This document shows, in pieces, positions 50,345 through 61,915 of a stretch of 64,000 nucleotides of DNA. This DNA is from Apostichopus japonicus. Its lineage: Eukaryota; Echinodermata; Holothuroidea; Aspidochirotida; Stichopodidae. The stretch covers positions 13,667,764 through 13,731,763 of the forward strand of contig NC_092583.1 in NCBI RefSeq assembly GCF_037975245.1, written 5' to 3'. The position numbers and the translations under genes were made by a program. A model generated the notes under the pieces. It searched no databases. It had not been told where the DNA came from and saw nothing but the letters and a program-made list of their open reading frames with translations. Numbering within the stretch: position 1 is the stretch's first letter; each line of letters starts with the position of its first letter.

Positions 50345-50865
50345 ACGCTTGAATTACTGATATCAGCAAATGAATTGTTGATATCAGCAAATGAATTGGT
50401 GATATCAGCAATTCCAACATATCGCCAATTCAATTGCTGATATCAGCAAATCTTTTAATGATATCACCAAATCATTTCATGATATCAGCAATTCGGTTCC
50501 TCATATCACTAATTAATTAGTAATATGTCGGAATTGTTGATATCAGCAAATGATTTGCTGATATCATCAATTCAATTGCTGATATCACCAATTCATTTGC
50601 TGATATCAGCAAATGTTTGTTGATATTAGCTATTATTTATTGACATCAGCAATTATTTGGTGATATCAACAAATGAATTGCTGATATCAGCAAATGAATT
50701 GCTGATATCAACAATTATTTGGTGATATCAACAAATAATTGTTGATGTCAGCAATTATTTGATGATATCATCAAATCATTTGATGATATCAGTAATTAAT
50801 TGTTGATATCATTAATTATTTGCTGATATCACCAAATATTTGATGATATCATCAAATATCGAAGT
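50345..50865. repeat. array of GATATC-centred palindromic units, about 27 copies in 520 bp
   Basis: Each unit has a core tgatatca with flanking arms, spaced about 18-25 bp. Variants include ttgctgatatcagcaa, ttgatgatatcatcaa, tggtgatatcacca and ttgttgatatcaac. The bases flanking the core often change in complementary pairs, so many units stay self-complementary although their sequences differ. It lies about 1 kb beyond the CUB-A stop of the mosaic protease. Confidence 0.9.
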
Positions 50866-51883
50866 AAGTAAAACGGCTTGCCATACGGACGCACCTCAGT
50901 GGACTGAGCTAATGTATGTCTACGGAGTTGCATAGGCGCCATTCACTCTTTAGTAGAATAGCTCCCGTCTCGTTGGAATATTTCTCAACTTACGAAATTG
51001 AAATTTGTATACACCAGGATGGAAGATTATAGGGGTGTGTGTTTGGGGGGGGGGGGTAGATATATACCTCATTACTACCCTCCCCTTATACTCTGAACTT
51101 TATATAACAATAGATTAACAAATCGTTGGTATAACCAAAACTACTGCAATACCCTTTTATTAAATGGTCCATAGGATCATATACTGAAATAAATCCACCA
51201 ATGACAAACAATACGTTATTAAAGAGATATAGCCGACTGTGTCACAAATATAGCATTAAATATCCCATAGCCTATATAAAAATTATAACCGAACGTTAAC
51301 TAGCACCCACTACCCTGTGACACTGATAATTGTGAAGTCTTCGCATTCCCAAAAAATTGCTGATAATTAATATTAACCACTTTGTCCCTTCACCAAACAT
51401 CTTAGCATGCATCTTGCGGTATACCGATGAATATATATGTCGCTAACAGTGTTTTATGAACAGTTCGGAGTAATTCTTTATTTGATGCATATAGGTATAA
51501 CTTCACGATAGGCTAAGAGCACAGAATGTCCTTTTACATAACACTCAGGTTATTGTTATTATATATGTGGTTTAGTTTTATCCTTCACCTACGTGATGTT
51601 CACCAGCCTAGCATAAACGTATGCTTGTATAAAAGGGTCTTTAGTCAAAACACAGTAGAAAGAAGCAAAAGTAGAGAGAAAGTCTTCTCACATGGGTTAA
51701 AAGTTTAGGCCTATAATTCCGGTAAAATGGGTGAAATGAAAGGAAAATGAAAGCCTAAAGAAAGATGATAAATGGTTTACGAAATATTTAATGTTTGTAC
51801 AACGACCGAAACAAAATGCCAAAGAAAAACTGGAAAACTATATAGACGCCGACATTGCTTTCCGATCTCGATTAGTACCCTCA
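50866..51883. other. 3' flank of the mosaic protease, copy A
   Basis: 51780-51883 still resembles the coding tail of the CUB-B exon (shared 'aaaactggaaaactatataga'), so copy A stops earlier than copy B. The rest is AT-rich with a G run near 51045-51056 and no genes. Confidence 0.5.
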
Positions 51884-52866
51884 TTAAAGAACCGCGATAG
51901 TTCCCTGAAAGCCAGCAATTGTATCTATCGAGAACTTGTCCAAGTATACAACAATTGGTTGTCCAGTCCCAGAACTGAGAGCTATGAATGGTGCATCAAC
52001 GTTCGGAACAATGTCTGGAACATTGACCGGTGCTGCCCCACTGATATCATTCGTAACCGTTAGTGTCCCTCCGGTGCTGGGAATGTTATTCTCAGTGATA
52101 CTTATGATCAAGGCCTCATTCGCTCCTGGAAAGTAAATCCATCGTCGAGTTATAAAATTGGTCACTAATCCAAACTTTGGGGAAACCAGGTTGAAAGTCA
52201 CACCAAATGGAACAGGATCTGTTTTTTAAGAATAATGCGTGAGAAGTAGTTTTTTAATGACAAAAAAAGGAGAAGAAGAAAATAATAAACACAGTCGGGA
52301 TGATGTCAATAGTCCTCTTTAATTCAGTGATGGAAACGAAATTGATGAAAAAAATAATGAAATGACAAAATGTCAAATATATCATAAAAAAAAATAATAA
52401 TTATAAAAAAGGACGGCAAACTCTGTGTATATAAGAATCAAAACTTATTATTGCCATGCAAATACAAATTAACTATTTTGCATTACAAATTAGCACGGAT
52501 TAGTGCTTTAAATACACTGATGGCTTGCCGTTTGTGTCAAATTTCGGTATTGACCTGATACGGGGTACACGTGCAAACATACAAGTTGAGCAGTATACAT
52601 ACATTCGCCTTAGAGTTTAATCGTTGTCGATTAAAGAGCCTAAATGGACTCTAATGCAAAGATTTTTGACATGATTTCAGTCTGTATCATTTTCTTTTTA
52701 TGTTTGGATGTTGAAGAGGATGAAAGTAAATACCGGTGGTCTAAGAATCCAGAGGAAATTCATGTGTGAAACAGAAAGATCCCGCAACGAATCCTGAATT
52801 TGAACGGTTCAAAACTCCAACGGGCTAATGATATCCCAAACTATCAGTTAGCGCTGATTGGAAAGT

Positions 52867-52954
<88 letters not shown>

Positions 52955-55253
52955 TATATATATAGATATATAGATATAGATATATAGGCTATATATATAT
53001 ATATAGGCTATATATATGTTGATACTAGATGAGACTAGTGGAACACTAGTAGTTGTTACTCGGAGTTTCACGCGTTATAGCGATCTTCAGACAACTGGTC
53101 AGTGACGGATAGACCAGTTGTCTGAAGATCGCTATAACGCGTGAAACTCCGAGTAACAACTACTAGTGTTCCACTAGTCTCATCTAGTATCAACATATAT
53201 TACGCTCTGTCCAATGGACATAGAGCACTCTGCGCCAAGATAGACGCCAACCTACTCTATATAGGCTATATATATATATTCTGGCCACCTTGCCTGCTAT
53301 TAACACACATGGCGATTGCAATTGCTGTTCGTACAATATTATCGTATTTTGCACTATATACATAAGATTGCTGTTACAAAAACAAGCAAAAAAAATATTA
53401 AAAAATTGAATTCAAATAATATATATATTTCATGGCAATAAAAGCCTTTCGAATTTATCTGTTATAGTTTAATTATTGAAATTGGATGATCGACAAACTC
53501 ACTGCAGCCGATTTCATCCGAGTAGTCGTTGCAATCTGCAATGTTATCACAGGCCTGTGAAGTTAGAAGTATCTGTCCGTCTCCAGCACATCTGAAAAGT
53601 GTTTCTGAAAATTAGAGGCAAATGACAGCTTTATTCAACGTATTTATGGTACTATATATCAATGCTATGAATCGATGCACAATTCTGCACTTGGACATAT
53701 ATGCTTCAAGTTCCGGTTCGTGTCACAGTTCAGTTCATGTTATGAACAATACTGTAACATTTATTGATTTAATTCGTTCACCATTTATACGATTCTGAGT
53801 GATGTGAATAGTATAACGTGTATGTTTATGGTTCTAATGATGTGAATGGTGACCAACATTGTATTCTCATATAACATCTCATAATGGTTTATAAATCAGT
53901 CAAAAAGTCTGTTTAAGAAATCATCACCAACCCCCCCTCCATACCCCACCCCAACCAGGGGCGTAGCGAAGGGGTTTTTGTTGGGGGGTGTGGAGAATTT
54001 GATTTGCCGACGGATCTGGAAGTGGTGACTGAAATGGGGGAGGGGTCTAAGGGGAGGGGGTGACCCCCTCCCCTTTGGAAAATTGTTAGTTTTGAAACGT
54101 CCTTAGATGCAATCTGGTGTATATTTTAAGTCAAATCTGATTTGCCGACGGATCTGGAAGTGGTGACTGAAATAGGGGAGGGGTCTAATTTTTAGTTTTG
54201 AAACGTCCTTAGATGCAATCTGATGTATATTTTAAGTCAAATTTGATTTGCCGACGGATCTGGAAGTGGTGACTGAAATGGGGGAGGGGTCTAAGGGGAG
54301 GGGGTGTCCCCCTCCCCTTTGGAAAATTGTTAGTTTTGAAACGTCCTTAGATGCAATCTGGTGCATATTTTAAGTCAAATTTGATTTGCCGACGGATCTG
54401 GAAGTGGTGACTGAAATGGGGGAGGGGTCTAAGGGTAGGGGGTCTACCCCTCCCGTTTGGAAAAATTAGTTTGAACGTCCTTAGATGCAATCTGGTGCAT
54501 ATTTTAAGTCAAATTTGGCACGGAAGAAGCTCCCGTTCTCCTTTTTCTATTCAGCTTTCCTTCTTTCTTCCCCTTCCGCTCTCTTCACCTTTTCTCCTTT
54601 TGCCGACAGACCCAAAATTTGCCGACAGCGGTGTGACACACCCCACACCCCCCCCCCCGCTCGCTACGCCCCTGACCCCAACACTACCTGATCCGCACCC
54701 TCTTCTTCCTCTAATAGGTAGAAGTAAATTCTGCTGCTCCCAAAGTATCATGGAAATATGAGATTTTGGCAATTTCGGTGGGTCATGAGATTTTCCTACA
54801 TGTCGAATAAAAAACAAAGTATCTACAAGTATTCGGAGCTTGTAGACGCGGAGATCGATTACGGGCCTAGAGGATTGCGGACTACTGCCTTAAGAAAACA
54901 TTACAACAGACACACCCACCGGCATTTCTGGTGTTGTCAATAAATGAACGAAGGGTTGATACTCTGGAGTAAACGCCAGGGAAACCTGGACTAGCACAGC
55001 CAATACCGAAGGAGACCACGCCAGCCAAGGTCCACGGTTGAGCGATATCACGCACGTCCTGACAAATTAATGGACCACCACTGTCACCCTGTATAAGGAG
55101 ATTGACAACAAATCTGCGAGATTAGAGACACGGGGCGACATGGTACACACACACATACGTACACCCAAATACATACACCCAAATACATATATATATATAT
55201 ATATATACATATATATAAATATATATATCTATATATATATATATATATATATC

Positions 55254-55335
<82 letters not shown>

Positions 55336-58300
55336 TTGATATTAGATTGATTTCGCCCCTTACCTGGCATGCGCCCATTTGGGAGTTCACATCACCGGCG
55401 CACAGCATAATTCGTTCTATAAACGATGCCCCATAGTTACCACATGCTTCTGGTGGGAATATGGTTAGCGCGGCCTCTTGGAGGTTATCTGGAAAGTTAT
55501 CTCCGCCTGCAGTAATTGAGATGAAGTAATTTTCACAATCGGCATTTGCAATATTTACACTTAATATGTGTCTGTCAGACATTTTGTTCCTTTCTACCAC
55601 ACAGGCCCCACTCTCAACCTCCCTAAGTCTGCATCATGTACCAGTTTAACCATTTAGGCACAAGAGGCACATACCATAGTCAAGAAAATATATTTAAAAT
55701 CTTTATTACAATTCCAGGTAAGTCATACCAGCTTTTCTACTGCAGTCCGGTTGTGTTTGTAAAACTTAATAAAGAGAGGGAGAGGGAGGTCTAGAGCATG
55801 GTGCATTGGGGCCTCAGAGATACTCACCACTATGATTTGTTTTGGGGGAGGGGAGGGGGAAGGGGTTCCGACGGTTGCTGAAGTAGATGCAGATGTTTAT
55901 GGAGATTCTATTACGTCAAAATGCCACAAAATGAGGAGAGGAGCGAGAGAGAGAGATGAACTAAGAATCAATCACATGTCTTACCGTCCATAAGGTCTCC
56001 CCATCCTGTAACGTAACAGTTAGTCAGTTCCGTGAGTTCTGGTGGCGATTGGTCCGTAGCAATATTGGTTATTGTGTTGTACAGACAGGCTGGACGCACA
56101 ACGTTACTTAATGTCATTGGAGTGTGTAAGTATAATAGTGCGATATCATTTTCAATAGTATCAGTGTCATAGTTTGGATGCATAAACCACGTGACATCGG
56201 ATACTTGACGAGTAGCAGCCGGGACGTTTTGTGTGGTGTCTCCAAAGAAAATGCTGGTTGCACCTCTAGAGAAACGAAAGAGCGGTGAAAATGATCGAAG
56301 GAATTAAGTTAATAGGGTGACTGAGGGTGTTGGATTGGCGGCGGAGGCGGGGGTGTACCGACCGATGTATCTCATAGTATGTTAATAGAATTTAGATTTG
56401 AATAATGAAGAAGATTAAAATATATTTTCAAAATCCTTACCGAGTTCCTCTCAATGGAAAATCTGTTCAGATCTTACACAACGGTGCGCCTGAAGAATTC
56501 CAATGTAGGCCTACATGCTGGGATTCGTTTTATGGTTCTTTTTGGGGGCAATCTTCCATAAACCTTCTAAAATGACTTACCAATCACGTTTTTTAAGCCA
56601 ATTACTGTGCTGTTTTATTCAGTGATGAAGTATGCCGATACAATACGATAGACATATATATAGCCTACATATAATACTTGCAACATCACCTGATGACAGA
56701 ATCGATATCGAAGCTATTATTTTTTGTTAACTTACAGACAATGGGCAGCCGTGACAGCCCATTCTTCGGAAATGAGCGTTGCCCCACAGGACCTCTCCAG
56801 AGACCCCTGCCATGGCCACGCCCCTATAGGAGCCGCATTACCTCCTACGATACGGTTTGTGAAAGGCCCGCTTCCACATGGAGGGTTCTCCGCTAACGGA
56901 ACGAATGAGAACATGAGTGGAAAATATAATAGTAAAACAAATCGTATATAAACGTAAAGAATGGTAGCCTACTGAAACAAAATCCTGAAGTATGACGAAA
57001 TGATCTTCTAATTAAAATGTAAATTCGATGTATTTACATTAAATTTGCTTCCGGAATCGCTGAAATATATGAACTATGTATAAATTCCTTACGCAGTACC
57101 AGACTATGCATTAGGCAGACGAGTAGAAGAGCTAGACCGTACCCCTATCGTTGGATAGCTGACACATCCCTCGAGGAGAATTACAAATATACACTTATAT
57201 ATCTCAGTTTTGATAAATATTTGCTACTGTAAGTGGCAGTAAAATTGTTATTATTATTATTAAAATTTGAGAACTATGTAAACTTTCTAGTATATTTTGG
57301 GTCAATACTGATGACCGTTTATGTAAGATACACAACGATATTTATCATCATACAGTGACCGGTGTGCACTATTTATTGGAAGGTCGCCATCTTAAGCACG
57401 CCTCTAGAAACGCCAACTGTGGTATATGTCTTGGAAACCTCCCTATTAAGCTATCGCCACAAATAAAGATATATATTCATAGAAAATTTCATGTGTTATA
57501 CATCAGAGATGTTTTCATCCAACTTGAAGAGAAGAAAACGGATGATGATTCTCAGAGCTTACCCGGACGCTCGCAAACGAACGGAAGCTGTTGGTTACAA
57601 GCGACATCGCTCCATTGCGGTGAGATACCAACAGCGGAAACGCAGTTCTCGAGTAAACCCCCGTTTGGCTGTTGAGCGGCCCATGGTCTAGATGGAAAAT
57701 CGGGGGGGGGGGGGGGGTGGAAATCAAAGTGTATTGTCAACGAAATAGCAAAATATTTTAGGATCCATTCCCTTTCCTTCTTTGGATTTAATCATGAATA
57801 ATGAAAGTCGACAAATTTAGTATTTGAAGTACATTGTATTGTAAGCATCGAACAATTTATTAGAAACAAGTGACATAAAAAAAACCATCATAGATCAAAC
57901 ATATTAAATCAATTGTAAAGAGAAAATGTAACTGGTTAAATGATACTTACAACACTGACGGTAAAGTGTTGTCTCTAACCCAACGGTAATCGCCTTCCAC
58001 CGCGATGTCTGTAAGTCCAATGAAGTACTCTTGGTTCGCCCCAAAAGCATTTGCAAGGAAATTCTAAGGAAATGAAAACAAAGTGAAAACATTTTCTAAC
58101 GAAAAGGAAAAATGTTTTCACATTAGAAAGAGAAGCGTGGCGATCTGTAGATGGTGGGATGAGTGGTATTTAACTTTAAAGTTTGCTGTATTGTGGCGCT
58201 CTGCACGTTTTGGGAAACCAGTACTGTGCTAAAGCAGACCTAATAAATTTTATGTAAACCACTAGTCTACATGCAAGAAAATATAAAGTGTTGACAGAGA

Positions 58301-61300
58301 AAATGCTCAGGCGTGATTGGTTCTAATCGGTTGTAATTTATACAGTAGTAATAATGTATCTGGTTAACTCGCGGTTAAAACTACACAACAGGTCCATATA
58401 TGAATTTCAATTCATGTTGTTTTTTAAACAAAGTTAAAAAGTATCAACAGACTGCGTGCCTGTTAAGAAGAATGTGCGGAGGATACGATACTAAAATACA
58501 TAATGGTACAGTCTTGGAACATGCATGATAATGGTAGTCTTGAAACATGCATGATAATGGTACAGTCTTGAAAAATGCATGACAGGGTTTAGAATGAGAA
58601 GGTCGGACAGACTGTTTGAAAGTGTGAATAGCGAAAACTGATGATTTTTTTAAATGCCACGAGGAGTCTATTCCAAATAAGAGAGTAATATCCCACCTTT
58701 GATATAAGGGAACAAAAGCCTCCGAATCCTTATAGATTAAATAGTTATATGGAAAGGAAGACCTGAACATGGGGAAGGGGAGGGGAACTATTTGAACAGG
58801 GGGTACAAAGGTGTTAGTCAACTGATAGAGTTCACCCGGTCCGCCCCCCCGTTTTGGCTATGACCACTGTTTTACCTGGAAGCTAACAGGAGGGTCGATC
58901 TTTGCGAGGTCTCCTCTTCTTTGTAGACAGTGACGCCGCCGTTCATCGTGGGAAGCCGGAAGCCCGATGCCATCGACCCCCTGGAAACATCGACCGTTCA
59001 CCTCCACCCATCCAGGGAGACAGGCCTGTCCGTCAACCTCTGTACACATGTATAACGAAAGGAACGTTGTTTAATATTTTAATTCTTTATACACTGGTTT
59101 TACCTATGGAGACATGTATAAGAGAAGGGAAAGGCCTACCCCACCACCCACCCTCCCACTGTTATAGCCAATATTGAAAAAAAAAATGGAAAATGACACA
59201 TTTGATAAATGAACAGTCTGCATCCGACTCAGTCATTCCTTTACAAATACAGAAGGGAGCAGATCAAAAATATTATCCCACTCTAATTTATAATGATATG
59301 TTAGCATGTAATGTGTAGTAAATTTATTATTATTATTTATTATATATAAGGTTTGTTAGCATGTAATGTGTAGTAAGTTTATTATTATTATTTATTATAT
59401 ATAAGGTTTGTTAGCATATAATGTGTAGTAAGTTTATTATTATTATTTATTATATATAAGGTTCGTTATTCATAACGTGCATTGTTTTTCGATAAAAAGG
59501 TTCGCTATTCATTGTGGAAATAAAGGTTCGTTATTTATAATCATGAGGAATCATAATTCATAAGGTCCGGTATTCATAATGGAAACAAAGGTTCGATATT
59601 CATAATGGGCAAAACGGTTCGATATCCATAATGGACAAAAAGGTTCGTTATTTATCATGGGACAAAGGGTTCGATATTCATAATAGAACAAAGGGTTCGT
59701 AATCCATAATAGACAAAAAGGTTCATTATTTATAATAGGAAGAAAGGTCCGATATTCATAATGGAGCGAAGGGTCCGTTATTCATAATGAGAAAAAAGGT
59801 TCGTTATTTATAATAGGAGAAAGGGTCCGATATTCATAATCGATGAAAGGGTTCGTAATCCGTGATGTGAAAAAAGGTTCGTTATTCATAATAGGAGAGA
59901 AGTGCGTCATACAGGTACAAAAGACGTCCTCCATTTTCGCGAAAACATGATCAAATTCTCTTAAGGGTCACTATAGTCTTTTCTTAGAAGGAAGTAGAGG
60001 GAGGGGCGGGTGGGGATCGATGGTGGGGTGGTCTAGGGTAGGGCCCGACCCCACATAAACACCAACCCCGACGCCCCAGCAAGGGCCCGTCTCTAAAAGG
60101 GCCAAAAAATATACAAACTTGTACGCTCCTTAACCACACAGCGGACCGCACATGACACTAACCATTTTGACCTCCCCGATATCCAATTTGGATGATTTTT
60201 GCACCGTACGATTTGTCCCGTCGAGTTCTACAACAGTTCTACAACATATATCTTCTTTTCGGGGTTTTTCGACACTATTTTGTTTGGCTCGATTGCGAAA
60301 TCGACCTGATTAATATGCATGCTATTATGCAAAAATATGCGAATGTCTTTTTGTACGCTTCGTATGCAAATTTTTACGATTTCCTACCGACTTGTACGGA
60401 AACGGCATAAACTTGTACGTTTCCTAAAGGGGGTCCTTTTCCTCATTGTGAATGCTACCGAACCTTTTTGGCTAGGCCTATTATGAATAACGGACCCTTT
60501 ATTCCATTATGAATATCGAAACTTTCCTCCTATTATGAACAACGAACCTTTTTCACCATTATGAATATCGATCCCTTTTACCAATTATGAACAACGAACC
60601 TTTTTTTGAACAATGAACCTTACGGATGATGACCCTTATGAACAATGAACCTTATGAACAATGAACCTTATGAATATAGAACCTTATGAATATAGAACCT
60701 TATGAATATCGGGCTGTCACCGTAAAATCAAAAGAAAGCAAAACGTATATATAGGTTTTGTTTCTATTGAATCCTACTTCAGAGTACCCCTCTAATAGTC
60801 CTCCGATGCGTGCAATCTAATGACCCCTTAATTTGATTTTCCTTTCTAGTCAACAATATTTATAAAAACCGTCTGCTCAATTTGTAGCCCTGAACTCTTT
60901 TCAAATATCGGTTTGTCGAATTTAAAATAGTATAGGATCAATTGTTGTTATATTAAGTTTCTTTAATATATTAATACGTTTTCACTTTGAAAAATACCCC
61001 GAAATTCTGCATGTATAGGAACTTTTGTCACCGTCCATGCAAAACTGTTCTTCGGGGTTGCAACCACCATTTTCTTTTCCAGGGAAGGTGTCTGGGGGGG
61101 GGGGTATCGACTCCCCTTTAAGTAAGTTTGTTAAAATGGAGGGTGCTTAGATGCAAACTGCGGTGCTTTTATTTGCAACTTTCAAAGCAATGAAGAATTT
61201 TTGACTGTTTAAGTTGAGCCGCATATACATGTTCATAGGCGTAGGAAGCGGGGGGGGGGGGGGGGGCTGCAGCCCCAACCAAATATTTATGTGAGAATTC

Positions 61301-61915
61301 GGGCAATATGCTGATATTTTTTGGGCGCCTACAGAAAGAGAAATAATTTGCAATGTGTTTTTCAATGGTTAAACTTATATTGTTATTATCATTGTTATTG
61401 TAACGACTTCCCCAATAATTATAACCAATATGGAAGGGTAATAACACGGAAAATGATTGTATGTTAGTGGCATGCAATGTAATAGCCGATGCATGCCAAT
61501 ATGATATGGAAAGGAAGACCCGAAGATGGGGAAGAGGAGGGGGAACTATTTGAACAGGGGGTACAAAGGTGTAGTCAACTGATAGAGTTCACCGCGCGAA
61601 AAATGTTGGTTATAATTTTCGGGCAAGTCGTTACAGCCCCCCCCCCCCCCATAAAATTGGGCTCCTACGCATATGTACATGTTATACATTTATGTGTTTC
61701 AATCAATAACTGTGAAATTATCGGCATCTAATAAAGTAGACCTACCGTTTTGTGGTTTTTACAAGGTTGTGTCCCTGTCCATATCACACTTGAGAAACAT
61801 TTATACAATATTGTACCGTGGTATATATAATAACAAAGTCAATGAAAGTTACATACTTACGAGAGATTGACAGAAAAGAAATTACGATACAGAACCAATT
61901 GAGTATGCCTTCCAT
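51884..61915 (-). CDS. secreted mosaic serine protease: signal, C-type lectin, S1 protease, LDLa, CUB-like
   Basis: Ten GT-AG exons on the minus strand: 61915-61861, 59039-58876, 58063-57951, 57687-57563, 56892-56736, 56265-55985, 55506-55364, 55088-54920, 53604-53503 and 52218-51884. They total 1644 nt, or 547 aa, in unbroken phase. Residues 1-18 are a signal peptide. Residues 19-152 are one C-type lectin domain ([49 protein letters not shown] in place of the common EPN/QPD sugar motif). Residues 167-402 are a trypsin-fold protease cleaved at R166|IVGG, with triad His203 (TAAHC), Asp245 (ENDIALL) and Ser349 (GDSGGP). Chymotrypsin position 189 is Gly343, which suggests elastase-like preference rather than trypsin-like (inference). 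Residues 403-436 are an LDLa lacking cysteines 1 and 3. Residues 437-547 are a CUB-like domain without cysteines. Likely extracellular and immune-related (inference). Confidence 0.87.
52873..53011. repeat. (TA)n tract in protease intron 9
   Basis: About 80 bp of pure TA followed by interrupted TA with 'gatata' and 'ggctatata' variants. It runs directly into the perfect inverted repeat that follows. The Tyr-Ile open frames across it are artefacts. Confidence 0.95.
53012..53200. repeat. perfect inverted repeat, two 89 bp arms, 11 bp loop
   Basis: Arm one (53012-53100) ends cttcagacaactggtc and arm two (53112-53200) starts gaccagttgtctgaag. I found no mismatch along the arms. The loop agtgacggata also occurs at the left edge of the adjoining (TA)n tract (52864-52874), which suggests that an originally direct tandem unit was copied back in inverted orientation. 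Confidence 0.95.
53956..54674. mobile_element. hAT miniature element, 'gcgtagcga' family, copy 2 (inverted)
   Basis: Termini are CAGGGGCGTAGCGAAG at 53956 and TCGCTACGCCCCTG ending at 54674. A perfect 8 bp target duplication accccaac lies at 53948-53955 and 54675-54682. It carries the same internal tandem blocks as copy 1 but fewer of them, in reverse orientation. It sits in protease intron 8, about 350 bp upstream of the LDLa-A exon. Confidence 0.95.
55189..55334. repeat. (TA)n tract in protease intron 7
   Basis: A TA run of about 145 bp with a few 'ataaata' and 'atcta' interruptions, starting only about 30 bp from the donor of the exon 55506-55364. Confidence 0.95.
58740..58850. repeat. 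repeat fragment shared with 61500-61600
   Basis: Words such as atatggaaaggaagacc, gaactatttgaacagggggt and caactgatagagttcacc occur in the same order inside the hAT miniature element at 61234-61675. This is probably a truncated relative of that element in protease intron 2. Confidence 0.75.
59301..59462. repeat. 55 bp tandem repeat, 3 copies
   Basis: The unit starts ttagcatgtaatgtgtagta and ends in (tta)n and tatatataag. It starts at about 59301, 59356 and 59411 and abuts the foldback-like element. Confidence 0.9.
59461..60712. mobile_element. foldback-like element with inverted arms made of 22-27 bp repeats
   Basis: The left arm (59461 to about 59895) is about 16 units of ggttcg(t/a)tattcataat with short A/G-rich spacers. 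The right arm (about 60472-60712) has about 10 units of the reverse complement (attatgaataacgaacct and ttatgaatatcga). They enclose about 570 bp of unrelated sequence with no recognised protein. Long inverted arms composed of short tandem repeats are the structure known from foldback transposons. Exact ends and a target duplication were not established. It lies in protease intron 1. Confidence 0.7.
61234..61675. mobile_element. hAT miniature element with poly-G/poly-C ends
   Basis: Termini are CATAGGCGTAGGA at 61234 and TCCTACGCATATG ending at 61675. A perfect 8 bp target duplication tacatgtt lies at 61226-61233 and 61676-61683. The insertion is in protease intron 1, less than 200 bp downstream of the signal-peptide exon's donor. 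No transposase. Confidence 0.92.

Noticed and set aside
50345-50865. Possible CRISPR array (regular short repeats)
   Set aside because: No constant repeat separated by unique spacers, no cas genes, and a eukaryotic context with introns. It is a palindromic tandem array.
52844-55370. Tyr-Ile repeat open frames on both strands
   Set aside because: Translations of (TA)n tracts in protease introns.
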